This document shows positions 9,920 to 20,226 of a stretch of 26,511 nt of DNA, piece by piece. Position numbers and translations under genes: made by a program. The notes under the pieces are model-generated. The model searched no databases. It was given only the letters and a program-made list of their open reading frames with translations, and was not told the origin of the DNA. The DNA is from Thoreauomyces humboldtii (taxonomy: Eukaryota > Chytridiomycota > Chytridiomycetes > Spizellomycetales > Powellomycetaceae). Position 1 is the stretch's first letter, and the number at the start of each line of letters is the position of its first letter. Location of the stretch: assembly GCA_027596035.1 (NCBI GenBank), contig JADGJA010000276.1, positions 1 to 26,511 on the forward strand. The letters run 5' to 3'.

Positions 9920-10558
9920 GTGACCGGAACCGCTCGCTGGCCACTTGTCGGCTGGAGCCCCTGCAGTCTGCGAGTGGAAGTTTGGCTGTGCGGTTCGCCG
10001 CTGTCTGATGTTGGCTGACTGCTGTCCAAGGACCTCAGCAGGCCTCAGCCAGGTTGCAAGCGTGGCACCAGACTCTTCCAAAGTTTTCCCAAGTTCCCGC
10101 GACCCCGTCAGCCATGCCTCTTTACCGGCGACGTTTGTACGAGCGGAGTTGTGGCATCTTTCGGGTGGGCCGTGCAGTCCCGCGTATGCGGCATACAGTA
10201 GGTCGAGATGAGCGCAGCCGCGAGGGGCACGTGGGTGAGTCACGGCATGTTCAAATGGCATTCACAGCCACGCCCAGCTCGATCCAACCTGCATAACTCC
10301 TTTGACCTCATCGGAAGAGTTGACCCCCGACGCTACGGGCATCGTCATTATCACAACCACACCGCAAGCACGGCGCCAAATACCAAAAGGGGAGAAGGGC
10401 ATGCATGAAGCCCTGCGCTGGCGTCCTCCATAGAACCCTCAGGTTGGCACCGCATACATGTTCTTTCACTTCCTCGGCTTTACGCTTTCCTGACAACTTG
10501 GGCTTATAGGCATCTCCAGACTTCCAAGACTTCCTTGATACCCTCCCGACACGCCAAC
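9920..10558. other. Divergent promoter region
   Basis: The region between the head-to-head genes starting at 9816 (minus) and 10559 (plus). Apart from the TATA box of the minus gene I see no clear element. No protein-like frame stands out. Confidence 0.5.
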
Positions 10559-12524
10559 ATGTGGAAGAACGTCATGTCGCCTTTCGTAAAGCTGAGTTCT
10601 GAAGAAAAACCACTTCTCCCACCTGCACCTGAGACCCTGGCAAAGGACGACGTCCGCTTGTCCGACGTCGATCCTGCACTACCGGCTGCCGAGAGGTCAC
10701 CATCAAACGATCCTGGGGGCCCGCCACCTACCGAAGGCTCGACTCCCAAACCAGCGAGCTCAGTGGCAGCAGTGGCCTCGCACGTTGCCGACAAACCGAC
10801 ATCGAACCCGCTGCAGGCGGCCGGTCAGGCCGTCGCTTCGCATCTGCCCTTTGGACGTTCACAAGCGGATGCCTCGTCTAAAGAATCAGGCCATCCCTCA
10901 GCTTCTTCGGGAGACTCTTTGCCGGCCACAAAATATCGGCGAACGAACGTTGTCCTGCCTTCGTACGAGCCCGAGCTCATGTCAGACAACACGGTCGTCC
11001 CAGAGAGCTCCCCGAAGTGGTTTCTCAACCGGATACTGGCTACCGCCACCCGTCTGGCACCAAGGCGGGAGGATCCTCGACGCACAACGACCATCTTGGA
11101 CAAGCTCATCCGATCTCCTCATACTGTGCGTCGGGTGGTGGTCATTGGAGTGCACGGATGGTTTCCGGGAAAGTTCCTTCAGCGCGTGGTCGGAGAACCC
11201 ACGGGCACATCCGATCGCTTTGCGGAGAAGATGTCCATGGCCGTCCGAGCTTTCTTCTCCGAAAAGTACAACATCACCCTCGATGACGACGCCATCACCC
11301 AGATGCCTTTGGAAGGCGAAGGCAAAGTCGAACGACGCGTGGAGATCCTTTACCGTCAGCTCGTCGAATCGAATCACGGGTGGAAAGCAAAGCTCGTGGA
11401 TGCCGACATGGTCTTTGTGGCGGCTCACTCCCAGGGCACACCCGTTTCGACCATGCTGCTCTCAAGGCTCATCAAGGTGGGTTTGGTGGAACCATCGCGA
11501 CAGAAGATCGCGTTTCTTGCCATGGCCGGCATCACGCATGGACCCTATCCGGCTCTCAAGTCGTCCATGATCGTAAAGTACTTTGAGGCGGACGCAGCTC
11601 GAGAACTCTTCGAGTTCAACGACTCGAGTGCCGAGATCTCGAAGAAGTATCACATCGCCATGCGACACATCCTCTCCCACGGAGTGCGTCTCGTGGCGAT
11701 CGGGAGCTGGTACGACCAGGTCGTGCCGTTGTACTCTGCTGTGATGCATGGGTTCAACCATCCGAACATCTACCGCGCCCTTTACGTCAACAGTCAGGAC
11801 TGGACCCACGATTTCTTCAGTCATCTGGTCGTCTTTGGGCTGAAGCTGAGGAACGCTGGGTTGGCGGACCACGATCTGATCGTACATCTGTCCGACATCA
11901 TAACCGGTAGGTTTCTCCTACATTCACCCCTTTTCCGTCTCTTTGAGCGTGCAGAACCTCTGAATCTTCGTTCTTCCATCTTCAAAGGCAACGTTTACGG
12001 CTTCGGAACCCAAGGTCACTCTGCGATCTACGAAGAAATGAATACCTACATGTGAGTGAGACCCTTCCGCGACGACCCTCACCTCCCGCACTTATTGATC
12101 CGTTCTCTGCCAGGCTAGCGGTAGCATGGGCGATGGGAAATAAGCCCCCATGGCAGATCGTAGCCGCCCCCCGCGCACCATGGACTTCAAACATGATGGC
12201 GGCTCGAAGCTTCCATGCTCCCACTCGGCTGAATCCCTACTTCCTCCCGTGGTAAGTTATGACAGAGCGTCGCACAATCGTCACGTTTACGGTTGGGGGA
12301 AACAGGCCCTCGAAATGATCGGCAGATCTTACACTGACTGGCGGGGTTTATCTCTTTCCGAAAGGATCATGGCTCGTCTGGTAGACGACCCACGGGTAAA
12401 AGCGCACGAGACGCTTAGCGTTGAGCTCGACGACCTCTTGAAAATGTTTGAACTGTGGGACCCTCAAAGCAAGAACCTGAAGGAGATCAGGTTCAGGCTG
12501 GAGCCGCTAAGAGCCAGGCTGTAG
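10559..12524 (+). CDS. Alpha/beta-hydrolase-fold protein, fungal lipase-like
   Basis: Best model: exons 10559-11906, 11955-12051, 12114-12251 and 12365-12524, giving 580 residues. The first intron is 48 nt and in frame, so it could also be retained. The last (113 nt) was placed by its CTGAC branch site and CCGAAAG acceptor; it gives FLPWIMARLVDD, whereas the nearer CAG sites give a stop codon. The start ATG sits in CCAACATGTGG. The first 150 residues are Ser/Pro-rich and disordered. The catalytic part begins with VVVIGVHGWFPGKFLQ (about 193-208, oxyanion strand), then the nucleophile elbow AAHSQGTP (Ser near 291), then an acid-strand candidate GSWYDQVVPLYS, then GHSAIYEE as the His candidate. 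It resembles conserved uncharacterised fungal proteins (I think of yeast YML020W, unverified). The substrate is unknown. No signal peptide is seen. Confidence 0.8.
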
Positions 12525-12830
12525 AACCGTCACTAATCGCCCACCCTCTCACTTTTCTATTTCGATACCTTTCTCTTCCCTCATACCGTATGGCGCTCAC
12601 GACTCTTTTTTTGGCAAGAACTATTCTTTATCATATTTCATTTACCTGTACGCAAGGCGGCGTTCTACAAATGGAAGTGCCAGGTGTTATGGCATGTTCA
12701 TGCCTGACTTGTCTATTATGTTGGTGCAACCACCCCAGCAATTCGAGATGTAAACAAGGATTGGACATGGAGGTTGGTCTGGATGGGTAGATATCCGCAG
12801 TTGCGACCAAGAGTCAGGAAAAGAAGAATT
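12525..12830. other. Convergent 3' intergenic region
   Basis: The space between the converging ends of the hydrolase gene (stop 12522-12524) and the RINT1 gene (stop 12831-12833). It is AT-richer than the coding DNA, as expected of 3' UTRs, and I see no gene in it. Confidence 0.6.
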
Positions 12831-15682
12831 TCATTCATCCTGCAATAGCTGATTGAACAGTGCTTCGACCTCCAACAAACGATTGACAACGTCCTGCACG
12901 TCCGTAGTGGAAAGACGGAAAACGCCGATGCTTTCCAGGGCATCGGAGATGGCCTTGTCGTCCCCGTCCAACAGCAGTTCCACCAAGGCCACCAGCGTAG
13001 CTCCCGTCGACACGGATGACTCGGTTGGAGAAGACTCCATCGGAAGGGTCAGGAGAATGACGGATTCGTGCGTCCTGCATGTCACGAGTCAGAACCCCAT
13101 TTCCCCCTTGGACGAATGCCCGACCTTGCAAAGAGAAAAGCTCACCTTCGCAGTAAAGCCTCCGGCTTGCGATGCCATCTTCGGAAGAGGCCATTGATGA
13201 GACCCTTTTCGACGTCCTGTCGGAACTGCCGGGCGCCCGTCGTGTTGAATCGACTTTTGAGGATGATTCGGAGCCAAAAGTGTTCGTCAATTCGAAATGC
13301 CAGGTCGCAGACAATGTGCTGGAAGATGCTGTGTGGGAGGTTCGCTTGAAGCCGAGGGAGAAAGTGGGAGAGGGCATCGAGGGTTGCGCAGAGTTCGGGC
13401 GAGATGTCGTCTATGGGTACACCGTCGTCCTGTGTGGCCATTATCCAGTTACGTCTGGACATAGGAAAGAATTTATTAAGTTCTCTCTTCATTTCGAGCC
13501 ATGCGATGTCAATATGATTACAAACCTTCGATCGTACTGCCACATTGACTCTGTGAATTCCTGCATGATTTCTTCAAGTATCGTAGCACGAAGCCGAGTG
13601 ACGCATTTGTCGTACGCGGCGACGACCTCGTCGAACAAGGCAGCGCTGGCATTGTGAGTAGCCGCCTCCTCTGACTGACTCTGAATTTCCTCCCAAAAGT
13701 CCACAAAGAACTGAAAAAACTTCAATAAGCCTGGAATGTCCATGGAAATCTCCATTCGTAATCAACCTTACCGGTTGCTCTCCCCATTCCCGCAGCATTG
13801 TCGAGACGCAGTGCAAGGAACTGATGTATCGACAAAGCATTTGCAGACGATCGGATTTGCTTGGCAAATGAGCTCCGGGAGTATTGATGGGATGAAACGT
13901 GCTGTTGTGTTTTTTGATTCCGTTTCGAATCCATTGAAGATAGTCCTCCAGCAGTGGAAGCTGGAGTTCATTGAAGAAGGAGAGTTTGTGGACAAGGTCG
14001 GGCAGTAGCCGATACCGATCCGTAACGGTCTCCAGAATTTTGATGAACAGCTCCGCCGACTGCGTAAGCCGTAGCTCGTCCATATCAGCGATGGCCTCGT
14101 CTGCAAACTCCCAGGCTTCGTCGGCCTCCACGGCATCTTCGAACTTGTTCTTCGCAGCAGAGAATTCCATGACTATCCATTGATCGAACCATTCGGGTTG
14201 CTCCGTGAATACGTTGATGCAACCCTTCCACCTCTCTCCCGGTTGGACGTAAAGATGCACTTCACGTAACGCTTTGTCGAACGATAGGGTTTCTTTGATA
14301 GCGTGCGAGAAGAGCCTTGGGTCTTCAAGCAGTTTTGGAGCATCCATTCGAAGTTTGTGCATGACTGCGGCAAGGAGGCCGTGAATGAACTCGTTTTTGG
14401 CGTCGCGAGACTTGTATCCGTACTCGTCGAGAAGGGCTTGAACCGGCCCGCATAGGAACACCGAGTGATCGCGCAATATGCTGAGAACTTTTGTGAACGG
14501 CCATTCGGGCTGCAAGCAAAATTTCCATCAGTTAGGATGGCCGTGAGCAGGTTTTCTTGCAGCAGAGCCAGCACGTACGTACTTTGTCCAAACGGTTCGT
14601 TGGTCTATCGCCCTGGAAATGGTACTTGAAGTGCAGTATGGGTGCCTGCAAAAGGACTTCGATGGGCAGCAGTGCTACAATCTCGCTGCCTCGGGCTTCC
14701 TTTCTGTGCGCGAAATCACGAGTTAGCGTCTCACCGCTTGTTCTAGTTCACCCCGCCACTTACGGGTGCTGTAAGAGTAGCAAATTGCCGAAAGTTTCTC
14801 GGAATGGTGCCATCTTCTCTTCCTGGAGGCTTCTTGCCGGATCGATTGGCTTTGGCCATTCCAGCGCATCGAGCTGTTCTTCGAGCTTGCTAGGCGGACC
14901 AATGTTCAGCGAATAGACTTCGAAAACGGCGATGGGAGCACTTGGAGTACCTTGACAAGTTGGATCGTATCAAGAGATAGGCCCGATCGGTTACGTCCTC
15001 AACGTAGCGCAAAAGATGATGCTGCTTTCCGTCAGGTGCCGTTGGTCCCACCACATCGGAAACGGCAGCGGTCCGTAGTGCTCGCAGTTGTTCGTAGGCT
15101 GTCAAGGCTGCCTTCACATCTCGAGTGCTCGCAGTTTCAACAGTCGTACTAAATGGGGAAGTTAGAAAGGCCCGTTTTCTGAAGCCCGTTCTCCAGCTTG
15201 CCCACTCACCTCAGAGCTTCCGCTTTAATCAAAGTCTCGACGTAGTCTTTCGCCGAGTTCAACTTCTGGAGTTTCTGCTGAGCGGCTGCCAGAGTAGCGA
15301 AGACCTTTGGATTTTGCGGTCGTGCAGCTGCCCGTTCCTCGAGTCTAGCGCGCTGATCCTGCAAGCGCTTCAACTCTTCCTGAGCCGCCTTCGTCGCTGC
15401 TACGATCTTTACTATCTTGTCCGGGGCAGTCTTTGCTTGATGCGTGGACTGAAAGGGAGCAAAAATACTCAGTTCTCGCGCAGGAACGACGTGTCGGGTC
15501 CAGCAGCTCCCGTGGCGCACCTGAAGCAGCAGAGCATCCCTTTCGGCGCGGGCTGTCGCGAGGAATTGAGGAGCGGAGGCGAGGGAAACCCGGGACGGGA
15601 ACTGCGAGTTGATGATATCTCTTACTTGTTGCTCTGCAGTGGCAACCGGAGTGCTCATGGGCGGGAACGAAACGTCTGCCAT
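12831..15682 (-). CDS. RINT1: RINT1/Tip20-family tethering-complex subunit
   Basis: Nine exons on the minus strand: 15682-15521, 15448-15210, 15148-14951, 14889-14764, 14703-14583, 14509-13772, 13710-13526, 13454-13146 and 13074-12831. All junctions keep frame and give 773 residues, close to human RINT1. Introns are 60-73 nt, several with CTAAC or CTGAC branch sites. An N-terminal coiled coil (about 60-130: AAQEELKRLQDQRARLEER) precedes the RINT1/TIP20 domain. Hallmarks are LHFKYHFQGDRPTNRLDKPEW (about 265-285), WFDQWIVMEFSAAKNKFEDA, VTDRYRLLPDLVHKL and a C-terminal QFRQDVEKGL...RKPEALLRR block. The product should be part of the Dsl1/NRZ complex at the ER, which captures Golgi-derived COPI vesicles with Use1 and Sec20 SNAREs. 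Intron 1 (72 nt) has no stop in frame, so its retention would add 24 residues. Confidence 0.93.
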
Positions 15683-16555
15683 GTCGTCGTTTGCGTGCTT
15701 GCTGCGTTGAACTCCAAAAGAAGTCGACGACGATCAGAGGATGACGATCCTGCCGTTCCCGTTCCCCCCGAGGTTTGTGTCCGGCCGTCTGGACACTGAC
15801 ACTAGCAGCGACTTCACTGGAGCACTCACTCTTCGGGCAAAGAAACGGCACCCATGGCCAGAGCAGCCACCCAGGTATGAACAACAGGACATGTTAGGCT
15901 ACTTCTCGTGCCTTTCTCTGCTTGAGAGTATCGAGGTAACCTGGAGCTTGCCTTAGCAACGTTGGGACTTTGGACAGCAGGACATGTCTCGACCGACTTC
16001 ATTAGCGTCGTTGATTCGTCGCAGTCTCGACTAGGCGTTGTCATGCGCTGTATTCAGAGCTTACCACTCCTCAAAGTGTGTGACTTCCGGGAAGCGAGCA
16101 GAGTCTCGACCTCATCTTTGGACAGCTGCGCATCCGCAATGAAAACGGTCAACTAGTGTCCCCGACCCTCCCCCCCCGGGACATGACCCTGCGTGTAGAC
16201 TACGGGGTAGCTAGCACCTTCTGATAGTGCCCTTAAATGAAAAGGGGAATGTGGCGGTAAATTGTCACTTCACAATCCGCATCAGGAGCCCCCATCAGCC
16301 AAACTTGTTTGTGTTTGGATTGACGACTCTTCGTGCGCAGTACGCTCGAACCTCCCCGGTGACAAGAACTTTCCACTTGGTAGTCACCCCACCACTTCCA
16401 TGATTAGCGCCATTGACAAGGCATTCCACGAACAAAAAACAAACTTGCCGCAGATATTGCCGCAGCACCGCGCAGCGGTCGGTTATGGAAGGTTTCCCGT
16501 CACAAGAGGTGCAGGAGAGAGGGGACATGTTGGTTCCGATGGTTTGATGCCCCAC
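15683..16555. other. Divergent promoter region between the RINT1 and Ser/Asn-rich protein genes
   Basis: About 0.9 kb without a supported gene. On the minus strand near 16065-16150 there is a short open stretch reading ADAQLSKDEVETLLASRKSH, followed by a GTAAGC donor-like site, but I could find no start codon or continuing exon for it. A C-rich run lies at 16166-16178. Confidence 0.45.
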
Positions 16556-16563
16556 ATAAAAGG
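16556..16563 (+). promoter_or_regulatory. TATA-like box of the Ser/Asn-rich secreted protein gene
   Basis: ATAAAAGG lies 88-95 bp before the ATG at 16651. A pyrimidine-rich stretch (about 16582-16645) separates it from the start codon, the usual layout of a fungal TATA promoter. Confidence 0.55.
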
Positions 16564-16650
16564 AGGGACTTCTCGTTCCTGACCCTTTCTCCTCATCCCG
16601 CAAGCCTGAAGCTCTCCCCCACCTGCCACCTCCATCCATCCACTTTTACA

Positions 16651-17670
16651 ATGCTCACGCACACACTCGGCGTCGTTCTCCTGATCTTCCTGGCCCAGCG
16701 CGCCTCAGCGCTCGAGGATCCAAGAACTACCGCAATCAAGACTTCGCTCAACGACTTTTGCTCTGGGCTCCCGTCTGACGCCGGTGCGCAAGGACAGAAC
16801 TGTTTCGACATCAACGGTAGCTACGCCAGCACCACCCTCGCATCCCAGGCCTCGAATCCCTGCGCAAGGACGACCGTCGCTCAGGAACTCGTCAACAACT
16901 TTCCGACCGCTTCGGGCATCGAAGCCCTGGCAAAGTCATTGGGTACGTTTCTTGTCAAATCGTTTCTCGGCAGGCTCTGTTCGTGCTTGTACTGACCGAT
17001 GCATCGTCTGGGAATCGCAGCTACGGCACCCATCAACGTTATTCCACCGGCATCACTTCCAGGACTGTCCATCGCATGCTCCACTCCCCTCGATTTCAGC
17101 GCAGTCTCCTCTTCCTCGTCCGGTTCTTCCTCGTCTAGCTCTTCGTCTTCGTCAAGTGGATCGACCTCATCTAGCGGGACCACAACCGGCGGTAACAGCG
17201 GCAAGAACAACGGCAAGAACGGCAGCAACAACAACAACAACAACGGCGGGAACGGCGGCGGGAAGAAGGGAAAGAAGCACGGCAAAGGTCGACGAGATAC
17301 GTCCATCCCCACCCTCCAAACCCGCAAAGCCGGTCACGGGCGAAACTCCACCAGTCACGGCAACGGCAACGCCAACCACACCAAGACGACCACCGGCAAG
17401 AAGCACGGTCACTCCAACTCGACCGTGACCGCCCTCCTCACCGATCCCGACGTCAACGGGACCCTGTCGAACTCGAATGACACGATCGACTCGTCCAACG
17501 GGACAATCTCCAACGTCACCATGACCATGACCGCGCACCATCACCGTGGTGGGCGCGGGAGGAAGGGGTCCAACGGAAACAACGGAAACAAGGAGTCGAT
17601 CGTCATCGAGCTGGATGTCGGGAACGGCAAGAACAAGGAGAGGATCGAGATTGAGATCACGAGAGGATGA
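16651..17670 (+). CDS. Secreted low-complexity Ser/Asn/Gly/Lys-rich protein
   Basis: Exons 16651-16942 and 17021-17670 give 313 residues. The 78-nt intron has donor GTACGT, branch ACTGAC and acceptor CGCAG. Family not recognised. A signal peptide covers residues 1-20 (MLTHTLGVVLLIFLAQRASA). A compact N-terminal part carries four Cys (37, 51, 71, 117), enough for two disulfides. Then come a poly-Ser run (about 125-145), an Asn/Gly/Lys-rich stretch with up to six Asn in a row, a KGRRDT site that could be cut by a Kex2-type protease, and a Thr/Asn-rich tail with several N-x-S/T sequons, including NGT, NDT, NSTV and NVT. The last 40 residues alternate charged residues (IVIELDV...RIEIEITRG) and look folded. 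It may be a wall-associated or matrix glycoprotein; this is inference. No GPI-anchor signal is seen. Confidence 0.8.
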
Positions 17671-18045
17671 ATGAGAATGTCTTTCTTTTTTCGTTATGTA
17701 CATAGTCTGTGACATTTGTGTTTTACATATAACCTGTCTACATATAACCTGTCGTGACGGTGTTGTCTCCACCGGTCCCATGCAGTTGATGGGTATCCGC
17801 AACCAAGGTACGCTGGGGACGCCGCAGGTTCATCGGGAAACTGATATATATCCTGTATTGCCCGGTAGGACTTTTCGACGGATGCGAGCTGGGAAAGGTT
17901 ACCCACTCTTTCACTTGTCCCGTTCACACATTCATCTAACATGGGTTGTAAGCGAGTCTCGAAAGAGCTGTCGGTGATAGCATAACAGCTTTGCTCTTAT
18001 TCAACTTATTATACACAGAAACTTCCGCCCATTTTATTCTACAGT
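17671..18045. other. Convergent 3' intergenic region
   Basis: The AT-richer space between the stop of the Ser/Asn-rich protein gene and the stop of CCT2 (18046-18048). It contains the tandem 15-bp duplication listed separately. No gene is seen. Confidence 0.6.
17724..17753. repeat. Perfect tandem duplication of a 15-bp unit
   Basis: TACATATAACCTGTC occurs twice in direct succession, 17724-17738 and 17739-17753. It lies about 55 bp after the stop codon of the upstream gene, so within its likely 3' UTR. Confidence 0.9.
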
Positions 18046-19968
18046 TCACTGCCTCTCCCGCTCCCTGCTCAAAAGGAAGCAACATTGGCCGTTAGTGTCT
18101 GATCTTTGCACTAGCCCCCTGGACTTCGAGCTTCGCCTTACCTTGGAGCGCAACGGATGATATCGTCCACTCGGAGGATCAGCTCGGCGGCCTCGGAAGC
18201 CGAGAGCAGGACCTGCTTCTTGAGTTTGAAGGACTCTGTGATACCGAGGGCGCGCATGTCCCCGACGATCCCTTCGTCCATGTCTACGAAAAAAAGATTC
18301 AAAAGACAGGTTAGGTTTCGGTAGACGATAGAATGATGCATCCGACGCTTCCGATACTTACTGAGGCCATGTGTCGCGTTTCCTTCGTGGTGGGATGCTC
18401 GCAGCTGCGCGACCAGCTCAGCGCTGTCGTATCCTGCGTTGTCGGCGAGGATGGTAGGGAGCTGACGGAGGGCCTTGGCGAACGCCTCGCAGGCGATGGC
18501 CTTCTTGCCGGGGGTGTTGGCAGCGGCCTCCTCGACCGCCTTGGCCATCAGCATCTCAGCGCATCCTCCTCCGAGCGTCGTTCTTGGCTCCTTGACGGTC
18601 TGCGATAGCACGCAGAGGGCATCGTGCAAGGACCTTTCGGCCTCATCAAGAAGTTGTCCCGTAGCTCCTCGCAGCACGATGGTGCAGGCCTCTCCAGCGG
18701 CAACGCCAGAGAATTTGATGAGACGGTCCTCCCCGATGATGATCTCCTCGATCAGGTCGCACTGTCCGAGCTTGACAAGGTTGGGGTGGTCGAACGTGGA
18801 TGCGATCTCTCCGCCGGTAACGAGGGCAAGACGCTCGATGCCGTCAAAGTCGGCGTGCTCGATCGACATAATGCCAGCGTCAGCAAACAGCTGCTCGGGC
18901 CAGTTGTAGATCAGCTGTCGGTTGACAAAGCAGTTGATGCCGTGCGCCTTGATCTTGTCGACCTTCTCCTTCATCTTGTTACGTTCGGCGCGCTCCAGCT
19001 CTGCCAGCTTTCCTGTCGCGTCAACCCGCACCCGCGCGCCGAAGATCTTGATCTTGTCGGTGTCCATGGGTGTGTTGGCGACGAGGATCTTGGCGTTCTC
19101 GATGCGCTTGGGCTGGTTCACACCAATCTTTTTGTCGAGGATGAAGCCCGCAGAAAGGTAGGAGTCCACCAACTTTCCGCCTGCCTTCTTGATGATCTGA
19201 ATGTTGTCGAGGTTTGTGCTTCCCTAAACAACCATGTTAGGTTAGCTTCGAGAACCCGAAACGACCGCCAAGCAACAGGAAAGAGACGCATGCCTTCAAT
19301 CGCATGACGGCATCCACGCAGAGGTTGGAGAAGTACTCCTTGTCCTGCGACACAACCTTGGAGCTCAGGGTTGTGCTCGCAATGTCGTAGAGATCCTTGC
19401 GGAAGGCCTCAGAGTTCTGACTGTTGTCGACCGCCGATGCCTCGAGCGCCTTTAATGCAGCCGCGGACGCGATCCGGTAACCTTCGATGATGGTCTGAGG
19501 GTGGATATGTTGTTGCACGAGCTTCTCGCCCTCGCGCAGTAGCTCGGCGGCCAGAACGCAGACCGAGGTGGTTCCATCGCCTACTTCATCGTCTTGCACT
19601 TTGGAGATGTTGACGAGGACCTTTGCGGCCGCATTGTCCAGAGCGATGGATTTGAGGATGGTCGCTCCGTCGTTCGTGACAATAATGTTGCCTGTGCCCA
19701 TGGACTGCAGCGTCTTGTCCATTCCTTTTGGTCCGAGGGTTGACTTTACGAGGTCACCGACTGCGATGGCGCCGACAAAGGACGACAGACGGGCATTCTC
19801 AGCTCGCTCCTCCGTTGCGTTGGTTTTGAAGATTTCTACCGGTGCCATAGACTGTGAGGAGTGAGGATTCGGAGATCAGATCACAAAGCAAAATGGACGT
19901 CCCAACGAAAAACGAGACGGGAAGGAAGCCCCGACCCGTGCACCCATGGAGCAATGAACACCTACCAT
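18046..19968 (-). CDS. CCT2: CCT/TRiC chaperonin subunit beta
   Basis: Best model, minus strand: exons 19968-19966 (the ATG alone), 19851-19294, 19223-18362, 18283-18142 and 18064-18046, giving 527 residues, the length of yeast Cct2. If the first exon is not used, translation could begin at 19848 (MAPVEIF), two residues shorter. The protein starts [10 protein letters not shown] and has the TCP-1 signatures [11 protein letters not shown] (37-47) and GDGTTS (92-97, ATP site). It also has the beta-specific [40 protein letters not shown] and [15 protein letters not shown]. The tail spells APRERERQ. It is one of eight subunits of the cytosolic ring that folds actin and tubulin. The intron after MRLK begins with GC, not GT; all others are GT-AG. 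It is head-to-head with the complex I subunit gene. Confidence 0.95.
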
Positions 19969-20226
19969 CGTGAATGCAGGTCTCTTGAGGGTGGTGAAGA
20001 TAGGGAGATGGGGGGTTGGTTCTGATGGGATGTGCGGATGGAGGACTTCGCTCCCCCTTTTGGCTGTAAGAGGTCTTCGGGGCTGCGCAGACGAATTGCT
20101 CAGGGGAAGAACCCTAGATCGTCGTCGCAAAGAAACCCTAACGACTCCCCCCTCTCCCGATGCCCAACCCGTTGACCAAGAACAAACATCCCGCACAAGG
20201 TCCCAACAGCAACACAGATACACACC

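Noticed and set aside
12252..12305. 54-nt intron in the hydrolase gene ending at AACAG
   Set aside because: It leads to a stop codon four codons later in the frame set by NPYFLPW. The 113-nt intron ending at 12364 restores a sensible protein.
13731..13771. A 41-nt RINT1 intron ending at ATTCCAG
   Set aside because: It gives a TGA immediately. The downstream TTTTTTCAG acceptor keeps frame and gives a normal 61-nt intron.
15125..15799. 224-codon open frame on the plus strand
   Set aside because: It runs antisense across the first RINT1 exons and introns, whose conserved protein and splice sites are clear.
15890..16160. Possible small minus-strand gene (ADAQLSKDEVETLLASRKSH and later GYLDTLKQRKAREVA)
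   Set aside because: The pieces are in different frames, no start codon fits, and I know no family that would join them.
17167..17802. 211-codon open frame on the minus strand, Val/Gly-rich
   Set aside because: It is the reverse of the low-complexity Asn/Gly/Thr repeats of the secreted protein, which has a signal peptide and a proper intron.
18624..19307. 227-codon open frame on the plus strand
   Set aside because: Antisense to the conserved CCT2 coding exon; a by-product of codon bias.
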